From the NCBI RefSeq assembly GCF_003664035.1, contig NZ_RCCK01000014.1, forward strand, positions 580,230 through 644,229: a stretch of DNA of 64,000 nt. The letters run 5' to 3'. Below are positions 27,215 to 36,554 of the stretch, piece after piece. This DNA is from Pedobacter alluvionis. GTDB taxonomy: Bacteria > Bacteroidota > Bacteroidia > Sphingobacteriales > Sphingobacteriaceae. The notes under the pieces are model-generated. The model made no database searches. It worked only from the letters and a program-made list of their open reading frames with translations, and had not been told where the DNA came from. Made by a program: the position numbers and the translations under genes. Each line of letters opens with the position of its first letter. The first letter of the stretch is position 1.

Positions 27215-27421
27215 ATGCGTAAACTATTTGCCGTCCTTTCTACCATCATTACCTTATTTGCCATTAAAGAAACGGTCTATGTATTTACTTCTAATGAAGC
27301 AGACATGGTTAAGCAAAAAGCCATCATGATTGTAATTGCTTTAAGCATTACCATACCTTTAATCATTTTAACACTTTGGCTTTGGTCGCCGGGTAGAAAG
27401 AAAAATGGTCAACAAAATTAA
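27215..27421 (+). CDS. Small two-helix membrane protein
   Basis: A 68-residue protein with hydrophobic helices at about 4-25 and 36-58 and a basic tail (PGRKKNGQQN). No family recognised. A near-consensus promoter box (AATCTTTG, one mismatch) lies about 25 bases upstream, which supports a real gene. Its stop codon overlaps that of the convergent DCC gene. Confidence 0.6.
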   Translation: MRKLFAVLSTIITLFAIKETVYVFTSNEADMVKQKAIMIVIALSITIPLIILTLWLWSPGRKKNGQQN

Positions 27422-27819
27422 GCTATAAATTTACTTTTCAATTCGGGAGTCGGCACCCAACAACTCTCCTGCCTTCCCCACCATTTGTAACGGTTTTTGG
27501 CAATTATATCATAAACCCAGTCACGTATAAACTTGGGAATAATGAGAAATACATAGAGAAGCGGAGTTAATCCATTGAGTTTTCGGGCCACTCTTAGTGC
27601 CGCTGAAGATTTGGTATAGAGTTTTCCATCCTCCAGCAATAAGATGGTATTCAATTTTTGCGGATCAGCATTAAATTTAGGCAGCATTTCTTCAGCGTAA
27701 TCACCTTGTAGCGCAGTAAATTTGAATTGATCCTTTTTATCATGTTCAATAACAAATTGCACAGATGAATTACAGAGGTTACAAACGCCATCAAAGAAGA
27801 TTACTGGTTGCCGGATCAT
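27418..27819 (-). CDS. Thiol-disulfide oxidoreductase of the DCC family (DUF393)
   Basis: The 133 residues begin with FFDGVCNLCN, giving the DxxCxxC signature with the CxxC pair at Cys13-Cys16, and continue with FTALQGD and a basic C-terminal helix region (YRWWG-like YKWWGR). The thioredoxin-like fold is predicted to do thiol-disulfide exchange in the cytosol. The physiological partner is unknown. There is no signal peptide. Confidence 0.88.
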   Translation of the reverse strand: MIRQPVIFFDGVCNLCNSSVQFVIEHDKKDQFKFTALQGDYAEEMLPKFNADPQKLNTILLLEDGKLYTKSSAALRVARKLNGLTPLLYVFLIIPKFIRDWVYDIIAKNRYKWWGRQESCWVPTPELKSKFIA

Positions 27820-28068
27820 AGATTATAAAAATAAAGTTTTTTAATGCAAAAACAGCCATCGTTTTCTCAGAATATTAAGCTTGTAGCAGAAAGACTAAAG
27901 CTTAAAAAACATAATCCCTATTATATTTTTTAATTCTATCATTTTACTTTAGTCTTTAAAGCACTATCAAAAAAATAATTTTACGTTTTTATATTTTGAT
28001 AGAGAACAATTTAGCCATGAAACGCTAAAACAATCCAGCTTCAACTTTCTTACCTTAAAACATTTTTA

Positions 28069-28076
28069 TATATTTG
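28069..28076 (+). promoter_or_regulatory. Predicted -7 promoter box of pyrR-pyrB
   Basis: TATATTTG matches TAnnTTTG exactly. The final TTG (28074-28076) is in frame with pyrR, but the true start is ATG 28092. The predicted leader is only about ten bases, leaving no space for a PyrR-type attenuator. Confidence 0.6.
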
Positions 28077-28091
28077 CCCAATCCTTCTTCC

Positions 28092-28640
28092 ATGCAAAAG
28101 AAAACACTTCTTGACGGACAAAAAATTCAGATTACAATTAAGAGGCTCTGCCATCAATTAATTGAAAACCACGACGATTTCGCAAATACCGTTTTAATTG
28201 GTATCCAGCCAAGGGGTATTTTTTTAGCAGATCGTATTCATCAGGACCTTCAGCTTATCCTTAAAAACAAGAAAATTTTAAAGGGAAACCTCGATATTAC
28301 TTTCTTTAGAGATGATTTCCGCCGTAAAGACGGACTGGTTACCGCAAGCAGCAATTCTATCGATTTTATTATCGAAGGCAAAAAAGTAATCTTAATCGAT
28401 GATGTACTTTGGACAGGCAGAACCATTAGGGCAGCGCTAGATGCTTTGCTTGCTTATGGCCGACCAGAGAAAGTGGAACTTTTAGTTTTAATAGACCGTA
28501 GGTTTAGCAGACATTTACCTATAGAACCCGATTATATTGGGCATCAGGTGGATAGTTTAAACTCGCAACAGGTAAAAGTAACCTGGACGAGTGAAGGAAG
28601 TGAAGATAAAGTGATTTTAATATCCGAAAATAATAAATAA
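28092..28640 (+). CDS. pyrR: PyrR-like phosphoribosyltransferase
   Basis: PyrR proteins bind UMP, have weak uracil phosphoribosyltransferase activity and in Firmicutes regulate pyr operons by binding mRNA. The start is set at ATG 28092 because an in-frame TTG at 28074 is part of the promoter. The 182 residues show the PRPP loop VILIDDVLWTGRTIRA and the N-terminal VLIGIQPRG. The pyrB gene follows after two bases. Since no attenuator precedes the gene, its role here may be enzymatic or it may act elsewhere. Confidence 0.88.
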   Translation: MQKKTLLDGQKIQITIKRLCHQLIENHDDFANTVLIGIQPRGIFLADRIHQDLQLILKNKKILKGNLDITFFRDDFRRKDGLVTASSNSIDFIIEGKKVILIDDVLWTGRTIRAALDALLAYGRPEKVELLVLIDRRFSRHLPIEPDYIGHQVDSLNSQQVKVTWTSEGSEDKVILISENNK

Positions 28641-28642
28641 AA

Positions 28643-29572
28643 ATGGCAGCAGAAAAACTATCAACCCGACATCTTTTAGGTATTAAAGATATTAACCGGA
28701 ATGATATCGAATTGATTTTCGAAACTGCAGATAATTTCAAGGAAGTGATTAACAGGCCGATCAAAAAGGTTCCTTCACTTCGTGACATTACGATTGCCAA
28801 CATCTTTTTCGAAAACTCTACCCGTACCAAACTTTCATTCGAACTTGCTGAAAAAAGGCTTTCGGCCGATGTGGTTAATTTTGCCGCTTCCTCTTCATCA
28901 GTAAGCAAAGGTGAAACCCTGATTGATACCGTAAATAACATCTTATCAATGAAAGTTGATATGGTAGTAATGCGTCATCCTTATGCCGGAGCAGGTCAGT
29001 TTTTAAGTAAACATGTAAAGGCTCAAATTGTAAATGCCGGAGATGGTGCACATGAACACCCAACACAAGCCTTACTAGATGCTTTCTCCATCCGCCAGAA
29101 ACTGGGCGATGTAGCTGGCAAAAAGGTAGTAATTGTGGGCGATATCCTGCATTCACGTGTAGCTATCTCAAACATTCTTTGCCTGCAGCGCTTAGGTGCT
29201 GAAGTAATGGTTTGCGGTCCTACAACCTTAATCCCTAAACACATTCACCAACTCGGCGTAAAAGTTGAGCATAATTTAATTAAAGCTTTAAACTGGTGCG
29301 ACGTCGCAAACATGCTGCGCATCCAATTGGAGCGTCAAGACATTAAATACTTTCCATCTTTAAGGGAATATGCGATGATGTATGGCTTAAACAAACAGAT
29401 TTTAGATAATCTTGATAAAGAAATCATCGTCATGCATCCCGGTCCAATAAACAGAGGTGTTGAGATTACCAGCGACGTAGCCGACAGCAAACAATCGATT
29501 ATTTTAGAACAGGTAGAAAACGGAGTGGCCGTGAGAATGGCGGTATTGTATCTATTGGCAAGTCAGGGCTAG
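28643..29572 (+). CDS. pyrB: Aspartate carbamoyltransferase catalytic subunit
   Basis: PyrB condenses carbamoyl phosphate and aspartate to carbamoyl aspartate, the first committed step of pyrimidine synthesis. The 309 residues show the carbamoyl-phosphate loop FFENSTRTKLSFE, KGETLIDT, HPYAGAG and HPTQALLDAF, and the aspartate-side HPGPINRGVE. Length is standard. No pyrI (regulatory subunit) lies next to it. It is coupled to pyrR by close spacing. Confidence 0.97.
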   Translation: MAAEKLSTRHLLGIKDINRNDIELIFETADNFKEVINRPIKKVPSLRDITIANIFFENSTRTKLSFELAEKRLSADVVNFAASSSSVSKGETLIDTVNNILSMKVDMVVMRHPYAGAGQFLSKHVKAQIVNAGDGAHEHPTQALLDAFSIRQKLGDVAGKKVVIVGDILHSRVAISNILCLQRLGAEVMVCGPTTLIPKHIHQLGVKVEHNLIKALNWCDVANMLRIQLERQDIKYFPSLREYAMMYGLNKQILDNLDKEIIVMHPGPINRGVEITSDVADSKQSIILEQVENGVAVRMAVLYLLASQG

Positions 29573-29878
29573 GTTAGTTTGGATTTCTTAGTCCGAAGTC
29601 ATCAGTCTATAGTCATCATCTGCATTCGTTGATGGCTTGACGTACTTCAAGATTTTATATTGGTAGTTGGCAATGTAACAATCCCCAACAATTTAACAAT
29701 TGCCACAATACTGTTAACCAGTTTAAACAATGAACCACATCATTTTTCCACATTCGTTCACCCCTGAATACCAAACCTAAAATCCTATCGTTAGTTTGTG
29801 TTATTAACAGATGTTAATTACTTCTGTTGATAAGCTTTGATACTATTTCTAATTTAGTACCAACCATATTTGAAACCA

Positions 29879-32800
29879 ATGCAGAAAAAATACTTACTAA
29901 TTCCGCTAATTTTAGCTGGAAGTTTTAGCACTTACGCTCAGGTTAGCGCGGTGCAGAACCTCAACAAAAACTATCAAACGGGCTTAGAATTATTAGACAA
30001 AGAAAAATACACTGCAGCTGCACAACAGTTTAAACTTGTTGAGCTGCAACGTTATAAACCTTCTACCCAAACAGAGAGCAACGCTGAATTATCTTTACTG
30101 AAAGAGAACGCAAAATTTTATGCCGCCGTTTGCGCACTGGAGTTAACCAATGCAGATGCTGAAAGTTTATTTCAGGCCTTTATCCGGGATTACCCGTTAA
30201 ATCCGAACACCAAACTTGCTTATTTCTATGTTGGAAAAACTTATTTCAACCAGAAAAACTATAAAAAAGCTTTAGAATGGTTCGAAAAAACAGATCCTTC
30301 TACACTTTCTGGCAAGCAGAGAAACGAATATCAGTTTAAACAAGGTTACGCCTATTTTGAACTTAAAGACTACGAAAAAGCAGAACCTTTATTCGAAAAA
30401 GTTAAAAAAGAAGAGGGCGATTTTCAGGAAAGCGCTACTTACTACTTTGCTTATATCAATTACTTAAACAAAGAGTATAAAACAGCTTTAGCTAACTTCG
30501 AAAAATTAAAGGGCTCTCCTACTTATGAGGCGAGTTATCCCTACTACATCACTTCGATGTACTATCTTGATGAGCGTTACGATGATGTAATCAGCTATGC
30601 CTTGGCATCGATTCAAAAAACCAAACAACAATTCGAACCAGAAATGTTGAGTTTGGTTGCCGCATCGTACTTTGCAAAATCTGAATTTAAAAATGCTGAA
30701 AAGTATTTCGCCGAATATTATGCAAAAGATAAAAGCGAAACCAAGAACAATCTCTTCATTTACCAATACGGATATTCCTTGTTTCAGAATAAAAAGTACA
30801 AAGAGTCTGTTGCCGTTTTAGAAAAACTGAATACTGATGACATTTACCTGCAAAATGGTATGCATACGCTTGGTAAAGCATTTATCCAGTTGGGCAACAA
30901 GCAGAAAGCACAAAGTGCTTTTTTCAGGGCTTCTCGTTTAAGTTTTGATAAGGGTATACAAGAAGAAGCCTGGTTAAACTATGCCAAATTAAGTTACGAA
31001 TTGGAATTTCACCAACAAGCTTTAGAGGCTACACAAGGTTTCTTAAAAACTTTTCCGAAATCGCGCAAAATAAACGAGGCGAAAACCTTATTGGGTGAGG
31101 TTTTATTAACCACAAAAAACTACCAGGCAGCTGTAGATATTCTGGAGCCAATTCCAGATAAAAACCTTGAGGCTAAAGAAGCTTATCAAAAGGTAACCTA
31201 TTTCCGTGGATTAGAGTTTTATAATGAAAGAGCTTTCCCAAATGCATTATCAATGTTTTTACGTTCTGAAACGTTTCCCGAAGACAATGAGATCAATGCA
31301 TTAAATACTTACTGGAAAGCAGAGGCAATGTACGAACTGCGTAAGTATGGCGAAGCGGTTAGCACTTTCGAGAAATTCTTGAAGATGCCGGATGCCGATA
31401 AAACAGGCGTTTACAATTTCGCGAATTATGCTTTGGCTTATGCTGCTTTCGAAGATGAGAAATACAGCAAAGCAGCTACTTATTTCGAAAAATTCCTTGC
31501 TGGTAATGATAAAGATCAAAAAACCATTGATGATGCAACCATTCGTTTAGCCGATTCGTATTTCGTAAATAAGAATTATGGCGATGCAATGGCCAATTAC
31601 AACAAAATCATCAGTCGCAAAACAACTTCTGAAGATTATGCCACTTTCCAAAAAGGAATGATCCAGGGGTTGGAAACGCAGTATGATGCGAAAATTGCAA
31701 CGATGCAAAGCTTGTTAAATAATTTTCCAAATTCAAACTATGCTGATGATGCAGGCTTCGAAACAGCCTATACCTATTTCAACAAAGGCGATTTTGATAA
31801 ATCTAAATCAGATCTTGTTGCATTGGTGGCCAAATACCCGCGCAGCAGCTATGTAGCTAAAGCACTGGTTACCATTGGCTTGGTTCAATATAATCAAGAC
31901 CAGGATGATGCCGCTTTAGAATCGTTCAAAAAAGTAATCCGAGATTATCCAACTGCCGATGAAGCTAAACAGGCGATGGAATCGATCAAAAACATTTATG
32001 TAGACCGTGGCGACGCAAATGGTTTTATTACTTATGCGGCTACTACCCCACTTGGAAATTACTCTGGTTCAGAACAGGATAACATTGTTTTTGCCGCAGC
32101 CAATAATACCTATCTAAAAGGAGATGCCAATGGCGCATTCCAGGCAGTAAATGCTTATTTCGATAAATTTCCTAAGGCCAACCATGAAAAAGAGGCTAAA
32201 TTTATCAGAGCAGAATCGTTGGTGAAACTGGGCAGGCCAGATGAAGCCATTCCTGATTACGAATTTATCTTAAACGACTGGACGAGCGATTACACTGAAC
32301 GTTCTTTGGTAAGTATCTCTCAACTCTTCTTAAATCAGAAGAAATACAACGAAGCGATTGTTTACCTGAAAAGATTAGAAACGACAACCGATTACAAGTC
32401 TCACTATAGTTTTGCCATCAACAATTTATTGAAGGCTTACACGGCTTTAAACATGCCTGATGATATGCTTAAGTATGCACAGCTGACCAAAGAATCGGAA
32501 AAAGCTTCAGAAGAAGAAAAAAACAGTTCCAGCTTATACTCTGGTAAAGCTTACTTGTTAAAAGGCGATACTACCACAGCCATCAAAGAATTTAAAAATG
32601 TAGTGGCTAAAACAAAAACAATTGCCGCTGCCGAAGCAAAATACAATCTGGCTTTATTAGAATACAACAAAGGTGATTTCAAAACTTCATCTAAAACCTG
32701 TTTTGATCTGGTTAACAACATGGCCGCTTACGATTATTGGGTAGCGAAGGCATTTATCCTTTTATCTGATAATTATGTGGCACTAAAAGACAATTTACAG

Positions 32801-32902
32801 GCAAAAAGTACACTTCTCAGTATAATTGATAATTACGAAGGCAAGGACGATATCATCCCTACAGCCAAAGAAAAACTAGAAAAACTAAACCAGAAGAAGT
32901 AG
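29879..32902 (+). CDS. Large secreted tetratricopeptide-repeat protein
   Basis: The start is placed at ATG 29879 (MQKKYLLIPLILAG), since an in-frame TTG at 29870 lies in a promoter-like CATATTTG. The 1007 residues have a signal peptide ending TYAQ and then TPR units along the whole length, often ending in FP or YP (for example DYPLNPNTKLAYFYVGKTYF, YPRSSYVAKALVTIG, YPTADEAKQAME), the BamD/YbgF-like pattern of periplasmic TPR proteins. It is followed after four bases by an outer-membrane barrel gene, which suggests that the two act together at the outer membrane. Function unknown. Confidence 0.85.
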   Translation: MQKKYLLIPLILAGSFSTYAQVSAVQNLNKNYQTGLELLDKEKYTAAAQQFKLVELQRYKPSTQTESNAELSLLKENAKFYAAVCALELTNADAESLFQAFIRDYPLNPNTKLAYFYVGKTYFNQKNYKKALEWFEKTDPSTLSGKQRNEYQFKQGYAYFELKDYEKAEPLFEKVKKEEGDFQESATYYFAYINYLNKEYKTALANFEKLKGSPTYEASYPYYITSMYYLDERYDDVISYALASIQKTKQQFEPEMLSLVAASYFAKSEFKNAEKYFAEYYAKDKSETKNNLFIYQYGYSLFQNKKYKESVAVLEKLNTDDIYLQNGMHTLGKAFIQLGNKQKAQSAFFRASRLSFDKGIQEEAWLNYAKLSYELEFHQQALEATQGFLKTFPKSRKINEAKTLLGEVLLTTKNYQAAVDILEPIPDKNLEAKEAYQKVTYFRGLEFYNERAFPNALSMFLRSETFPEDNEINALNTYWKAEAMYELRKYGEAVSTFEKFLKMPDADKTGVYNFANYALAYAAFEDEKYSKAATYFEKFLAGNDKDQKTIDDATIRLADSYFVNKNYGDAMANYNKIISRKTTSEDYATFQKGMIQGLETQYDAKIATMQSLLNNFPNSNYADDAGFETAYTYFNKGDFDKSKSDLVALVAKYPRSSYVAKALVTIGLVQYNQDQDDAALESFKKVIRDYPTADEAKQAMESIKNIYVDRGDANGFITYAATTPLGNYSGSEQDNIVFAAANNTYLKGDANGAFQAVNAYFDKFPKANHEKEAKFIRAESLVKLGRPDEAIPDYEFILNDWTSDYTERSLVSISQLFLNQKKYNEAIVYLKRLETTTDYKSHYSFAINNLLKAYTALNMPDDMLKYAQLTKESEKASEEEKNSSSLYSGKAYLLKGDTTTAIKEFKNVVAKTKTIAAAEAKYNLALLEYNKGDFKTSSKTCFDLVNNMAAYDYWVAKAFILLSDNYVALKDNLQAKSTLLSIIDNYEGKDDIIPTAKEKLEKLNQKK

Positions 32903-32906
32903 CATT

Positions 32907-34604
32907 ATGAAATCGATTAAATATATATATAGTTCACTGTTTTTTTTAGCTGCTGGATTAATGACTGCTCAGGCACAGGATAAAAAAACTGAAGAAAAAG
33001 GGGTGGTAAACGAAGAGATTGAAGTAGTGCGCCCATATAAACCAATTTTGGCCGAAGCGGTAAAGTTGAGAAGAAGCCCGAATTTGGACGACGTTAAAAC
33101 TTATAAAGCAAAATTAAACTATAGCATTTTAGATAGAAAGCTGGAGTTGAACAGCGATATCCAAAAGCTACAGGCACAGGCGCTTGCCGAAGAAAAAGAA
33201 AGCATATTGGTTAACAATTATGTAAAAGGTGCATTCGGATCGTTGGGTACCCTTTTGGGCGAAGCTTATTTTAACACCGGCAAAGATGAAGGACTACAGG
33301 TTGGTGGTTATTTTAAACACTTTAGTCAGGAAGGAAAGCTAAACAAACAGAATAGCAGCAACCAACAGTTAAGTGTTTTTGGTCGCAGTATTTTAGATGA
33401 AAATACTGTGAGTGGCCGCATTAATTTTGAGCGCAATGGTACCTACTTTTATGGTATAGATGATGCCCGGCCAACCCTAAATCCTAATCCTGGTAAGCAG
33501 GCTTTAACTACCATCGAATTAGAAGGTGAACTGGTGAAAAACTTTACTGAAGATGAAGATGCTTTTAGTTATGCCTTAAAAGCGAATGGTTATATCTGGA
33601 ACGATAAATTTAGCGCCAAAGAAAATTACCTCAGCTTAAACGGTTATGTAAACAAACGTATCAATTCTTTAAACCTTGGCTTAGCTGCATCAACCGAATT
33701 TGGTAATAGCAAAGATGCTTTAACCAGTGTTGGCAATAACCTGTTGCGTTTAAACCCTTATATCCGTTTACAGGTTAAAGGTGCTAAAATTACCGCAGGA
33801 GTTAATTTTGTACAGGAATTTGGCGCCTACAGCAGTTCAAAGATATTCCCGGCAATTACTGCTGATTTCACACTGATTCCTGATTATCTGCAGGTTTTTG
33901 GCGAGGTGAAGGGAGATGTAAACAGAAACTCTTTAAAAGGCTTTACGGATGAAAACCCCTGGCTAAACAGCAATATCTTAGTGAAAAATACGGTGGAAAA
34001 ATTAAGTTTTAGTGCAGGCATTAAGGGTACTGGCGGACCAGGTTTTGGTTATAAAGCCCGTATCTATGTAAAACAGTTTGATGATATGCCTTTGTTCGTA
34101 AATAACTTTACCGACTTTAATAAGTTTGATGTTATCTACGATTTCGGCAAAACGAAATTAACGGGTTTAGAAGGCGAAATTTCTGTTCAGGTAAGTGATG
34201 CTTTAAAATGGACAGGTAAATTAAACATCGACGATTGGAAACCTGCTTCTGAAACTTACTCTTGGTTCAAACCAGGTTTAAAAGTGAGCTCGAACTTTAT
34301 GTATACCTTTAACAAAAAACTAAGCTTTAATGCAGGTGTGGTGATTCAGGATGACGTAAAAGCTAAAGTATACACGGGTGCTCCTGTTCCCGCTTCGCAA
34401 TATGTAATCCCTAACACAGGTATAGAACTTATTGAAACAGTTAAAGGTTATGTAGATTTAGGGCTCGGTGCAGATTACAGGATCAATAAAAAATTCTCTG
34501 TTTTTGCTAAAGCAAACAACATCTTAAATAAAAACTACAGTAGATATTTGTACTATCAGGTTAATGGATTTAATATTTTCGGAGGCTTGACTTACTCATT
34601 TTAG
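32907..34604 (+). CDS. Plug-less TonB-receptor-like outer-membrane barrel
   Basis: The 565 residues start with a signal peptide (ending AQAQ), a charged segment with EEIEVVRPYKPILAEAVKL, and then beta-strands typical of the TonB-dependent receptor barrel, ending LNIFGGLTYSF-like with a terminal Phe (FNIFGGLTYSF), the outer-membrane insertion signal. No plug domain or TonB box is visible, so it is probably not an active importer. It follows the large TPR protein with a four-base gap and ends before a strong terminator. Confidence 0.75.
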   Translation: MKSIKYIYSSLFFLAAGLMTAQAQDKKTEEKGVVNEEIEVVRPYKPILAEAVKLRRSPNLDDVKTYKAKLNYSILDRKLELNSDIQKLQAQALAEEKESILVNNYVKGAFGSLGTLLGEAYFNTGKDEGLQVGGYFKHFSQEGKLNKQNSSNQQLSVFGRSILDENTVSGRINFERNGTYFYGIDDARPTLNPNPGKQALTTIELEGELVKNFTEDEDAFSYALKANGYIWNDKFSAKENYLSLNGYVNKRINSLNLGLAASTEFGNSKDALTSVGNNLLRLNPYIRLQVKGAKITAGVNFVQEFGAYSSSKIFPAITADFTLIPDYLQVFGEVKGDVNRNSLKGFTDENPWLNSNILVKNTVEKLSFSAGIKGTGGPGFGYKARIYVKQFDDMPLFVNNFTDFNKFDVIYDFGKTKLTGLEGEISVQVSDALKWTGKLNIDDWKPASETYSWFKPGLKVSSNFMYTFNKKLSFNAGVVIQDDVKAKVYTGAPVPASQYVIPNTGIELIETVKGYVDLGLGADYRINKKFSVFAKANNILNKNYSRYLYYQVNGFNIFGGLTYSF

Positions 34605-34640
34605 GATAGAGAAACCTCTAAAGTCTTACTGAAAAAAAAA

Positions 34641-34671
34641 AATGCCTTCCGAAATCGGGAGGCATTTTTTT
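34641..34671. terminator. Terminator after the barrel gene
   Basis: AATGCCTTCC pairs with GGGAGGCATT around GAAATC; a T-run follows and an A-run precedes, so it can work on either strand. Confidence 0.85.
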
Positions 34672-35018
34672 ATGGGCTTTTTAGTAAAATCTTCATTGCC
34701 TAAGGTCTGTTTTCAAAAACAAAGTATTTGGAATAACAGATATAATCAGATAATCATTTCGACCGTATCATCATTGCGAGAAGGCTTTTTCAGCCGACAG
34801 CCTGCCCCGATTTTCGGGGAAGTAATCTTACAACGATCGCTACCAGCGTGCGCATTAAGATTATTCATTTTTCCAGTTGCTTTTAAAGGCATTCATGAGC
34901 TCAATCGTTCGGTTATCTTCGTGCCTCGCAATGACGATTTTTATATTGGAGGTCTTGTCAATGGTACAGGTTAGAATTTTTCAAATACATCGGAGGGCTG
35001 ATGACAGATATACAAGGG

Positions 35019-35099
35019 CGTCATTTCGACCGCAATGGAGAAATCTTTGAACTATTTTAAAAGATTTCTCCATTTCGCTGCGCTTCAGTCGAAATGACG
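35019..35099. repeat. Complete GTCATTTCGA inverted-repeat element
   Basis: Outer arms CGTCATTTCGAC (35019-35030) and GTCGAAATGACG (35088-35099) are perfect inverted copies. Inner arms AATGGAGAAATCTTT (35034-35048) and its inverted copy (35060-35074) extend the pairing; one side carries an extra TCGCTGCGCTTCA. This is the best preserved member of the dispersed family in the window. Confidence 0.8.
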
Positions 35100-35612
35100 G
35101 CGATTTTTTAAATCTGTCAGTCGAAGGGCATTTATTTGCGATTTATCAATCTCAAGAAGTCTTCGACTACGCTACCATTGACGTTATTTAAAAACTATTA
35201 TTAATTAGCACTTTAATTACTTTAGTATTTCCGCCCAGCTAGGCCATAGCACGATATCCCCGTTCTGCTTAAATCCGGCCTAACAAATTTTTCGGGTTGC
35301 ACTGCCTAATCCAACCTACTAGCTTCGAAAGAAAACGGCGAAGCCCTCATGAATGCAGCTTAATTTATAAACAACAAATGAATAAATTTTCAGCCGGCAT
35401 TTTTTGTTTCTTTTTGATGCCAAAAAGAAAGAGCCATTTGGCGGCGGCGAGCCGAGGCAAGACCGCGCCGTAGGACAAGGGAAACGATTGTACGTCACTC
35501 ATATTGTTTTTTATAAAATAAACCCATCAGACTGACGACCGCCGTGCTTAACTTAATGACATTGCCTGAAAAAGCTTTCTCTGCAATGATGCTATTTTGA
35601 AAAGATTATTTT

Positions 35613-35813
35613 TCACTTAAACCTATATCCTATCCCAATCCTAAAAACCTGATTAGTCTGTTTAAAAGAGCCCAAACTATTGCTTACAATGTATGGCGTT
35701 AGCCATTGGTAGCAGCCATTGATATCAAATTGTTTAATGTGAATAGTGATGCCGCCTGTAATTTATAGCAAAAACAAACTGATTCCAACCACAGAAGCGA
35801 TCAATCTATACAT
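35613..35813 (-). pseudogene. Decayed outer-membrane barrel gene (signal peptide joined to last strands)
   Basis: From ATG 35813 the minus strand reads MYRLIASVVGISLFLL, a typical signal peptide core, then one TAA, then in the same frame 49 residues that include HIKQFDINGCYQW, LTPYIVSNSLGSFKQTN and end FRIGIGYRFK before TGA. The last part is the classic C-terminal strand of a Bacteroidota outer-membrane beta-barrel. The middle of the protein is absent, so this looks like an internal deletion followed by decay. Confidence 0.65.
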
Positions 35814-35987
35814 AATTAAAGAAGTTGAAATACTACCAATTCTGCTGTGTGGATATTTTCGATGGGATTTTTTATATTCGGGAGATGTATCCTTGTGCTC
35901 TGGTGGTTAAATAAATTATAAGGAAAATGCTTTTTATGCTTATGGCTTCACCAAACGACAAAATCAATCCTTTTAAAATAAGTTTCT

Positions 35988-36485
35988 ATGAAAATATTTA
36001 ATGCGCAGCCGATCAGCGTAAATGAGTACATTTATAACGGTGAACATTTGACAGAAAGCCAAACAAATTGGGGCTATTCATCCGGATTTGAAATTACCGG
36101 CGAGAAAGTAGGGGTTTTAAATATAATGTACATCTCTTTCGAGATTATTTATCATGTAGGGAGTACCAATAATAAGGAAATTATTACCCACACCGGCCCC
36201 GGCAAGTATAGTGTTGCTATTTCATTTGAAGAGGGAGAGGATATATTTATCTCTTACAAAAGTTCTTGTCAGTTTAACTTCGAAAGTGAAGGCTATAATG
36301 CAGATATAACTTCCTTAACTGATTTTTTAAGGGATTATCAAACGCATACCAGATCATTTTTTAATCAATACGGACATAAGCCATTAATCGCAATTGAAGA
36401 AGAAACGCGAAAACAACAGCCGCTACTGACTGATGCCGAAATAGCAATCGAAAACTTACGGGCAAATAATATGTATGAGTTTTAA
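35988..36485 (+). CDS. Orphan protein, no recognised family
   Basis: A 165-residue protein without signal peptide or membrane segment. It is acidic, beta-rich in the first 110 residues (alternating hydrophobic strands such as VLNIMYISFEIIY), with a helical, charged C-terminal third (AEIAIENLRANN). It stands alone between a repeat-rich stretch and the glycan locus. I cannot name it. Codon use looks normal and the frame is clean, so it is probably expressed. Confidence 0.6.
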   Translation: MKIFNAQPISVNEYIYNGEHLTESQTNWGYSSGFEITGEKVGVLNIMYISFEIIYHVGSTNNKEIITHTGPGKYSVAISFEEGEDIFISYKSSCQFNFESEGYNADITSLTDFLRDYQTHTRSFFNQYGHKPLIAIEEETRKQQPLLTDAEIAIENLRANNMYEF

Positions 36486-36554
36486 CGCGATCTGCTTCAG
36501 CTATAAAAAGCACTTATCTTGCAAAACATCTTTATTTGACTTACCTCCGGTTGA

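Larger units (their letters stand above)
34605..35987. other. Gene-poor, repeat-rich stretch
   Basis: It contains the terminator at 34641-34671; repeat pieces from 34754 to 34870, including the hairpin CCCCGATTTTCGGGG near 34806; the long inverted repeat at 35019-35099; the perfect stem TTTCTTTTTG/CAAAAAGAAA at 35407-35430 followed by a GC-rich GGCGGCGGCGAGCCGAGGC segment; and the barrel-gene remnant at 35613-35813. An open frame from 34642 to 34974 runs through the terminator and repeats and is not a gene. Confidence 0.65.

Noticed and set aside
29573..29878. Search for a tRNA or small RNA between pyrB and the large TPR gene
   Set aside because: No cloverleaf or strong terminator-associated hairpin was found; the stretch is AT-rich and featureless apart from a promoter-like box near 29865.
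34642..34974. A 110-codon open frame on the plus strand
   Set aside because: It starts inside the terminator after the barrel gene and runs through dispersed repeats; the translation has no protein-like character.
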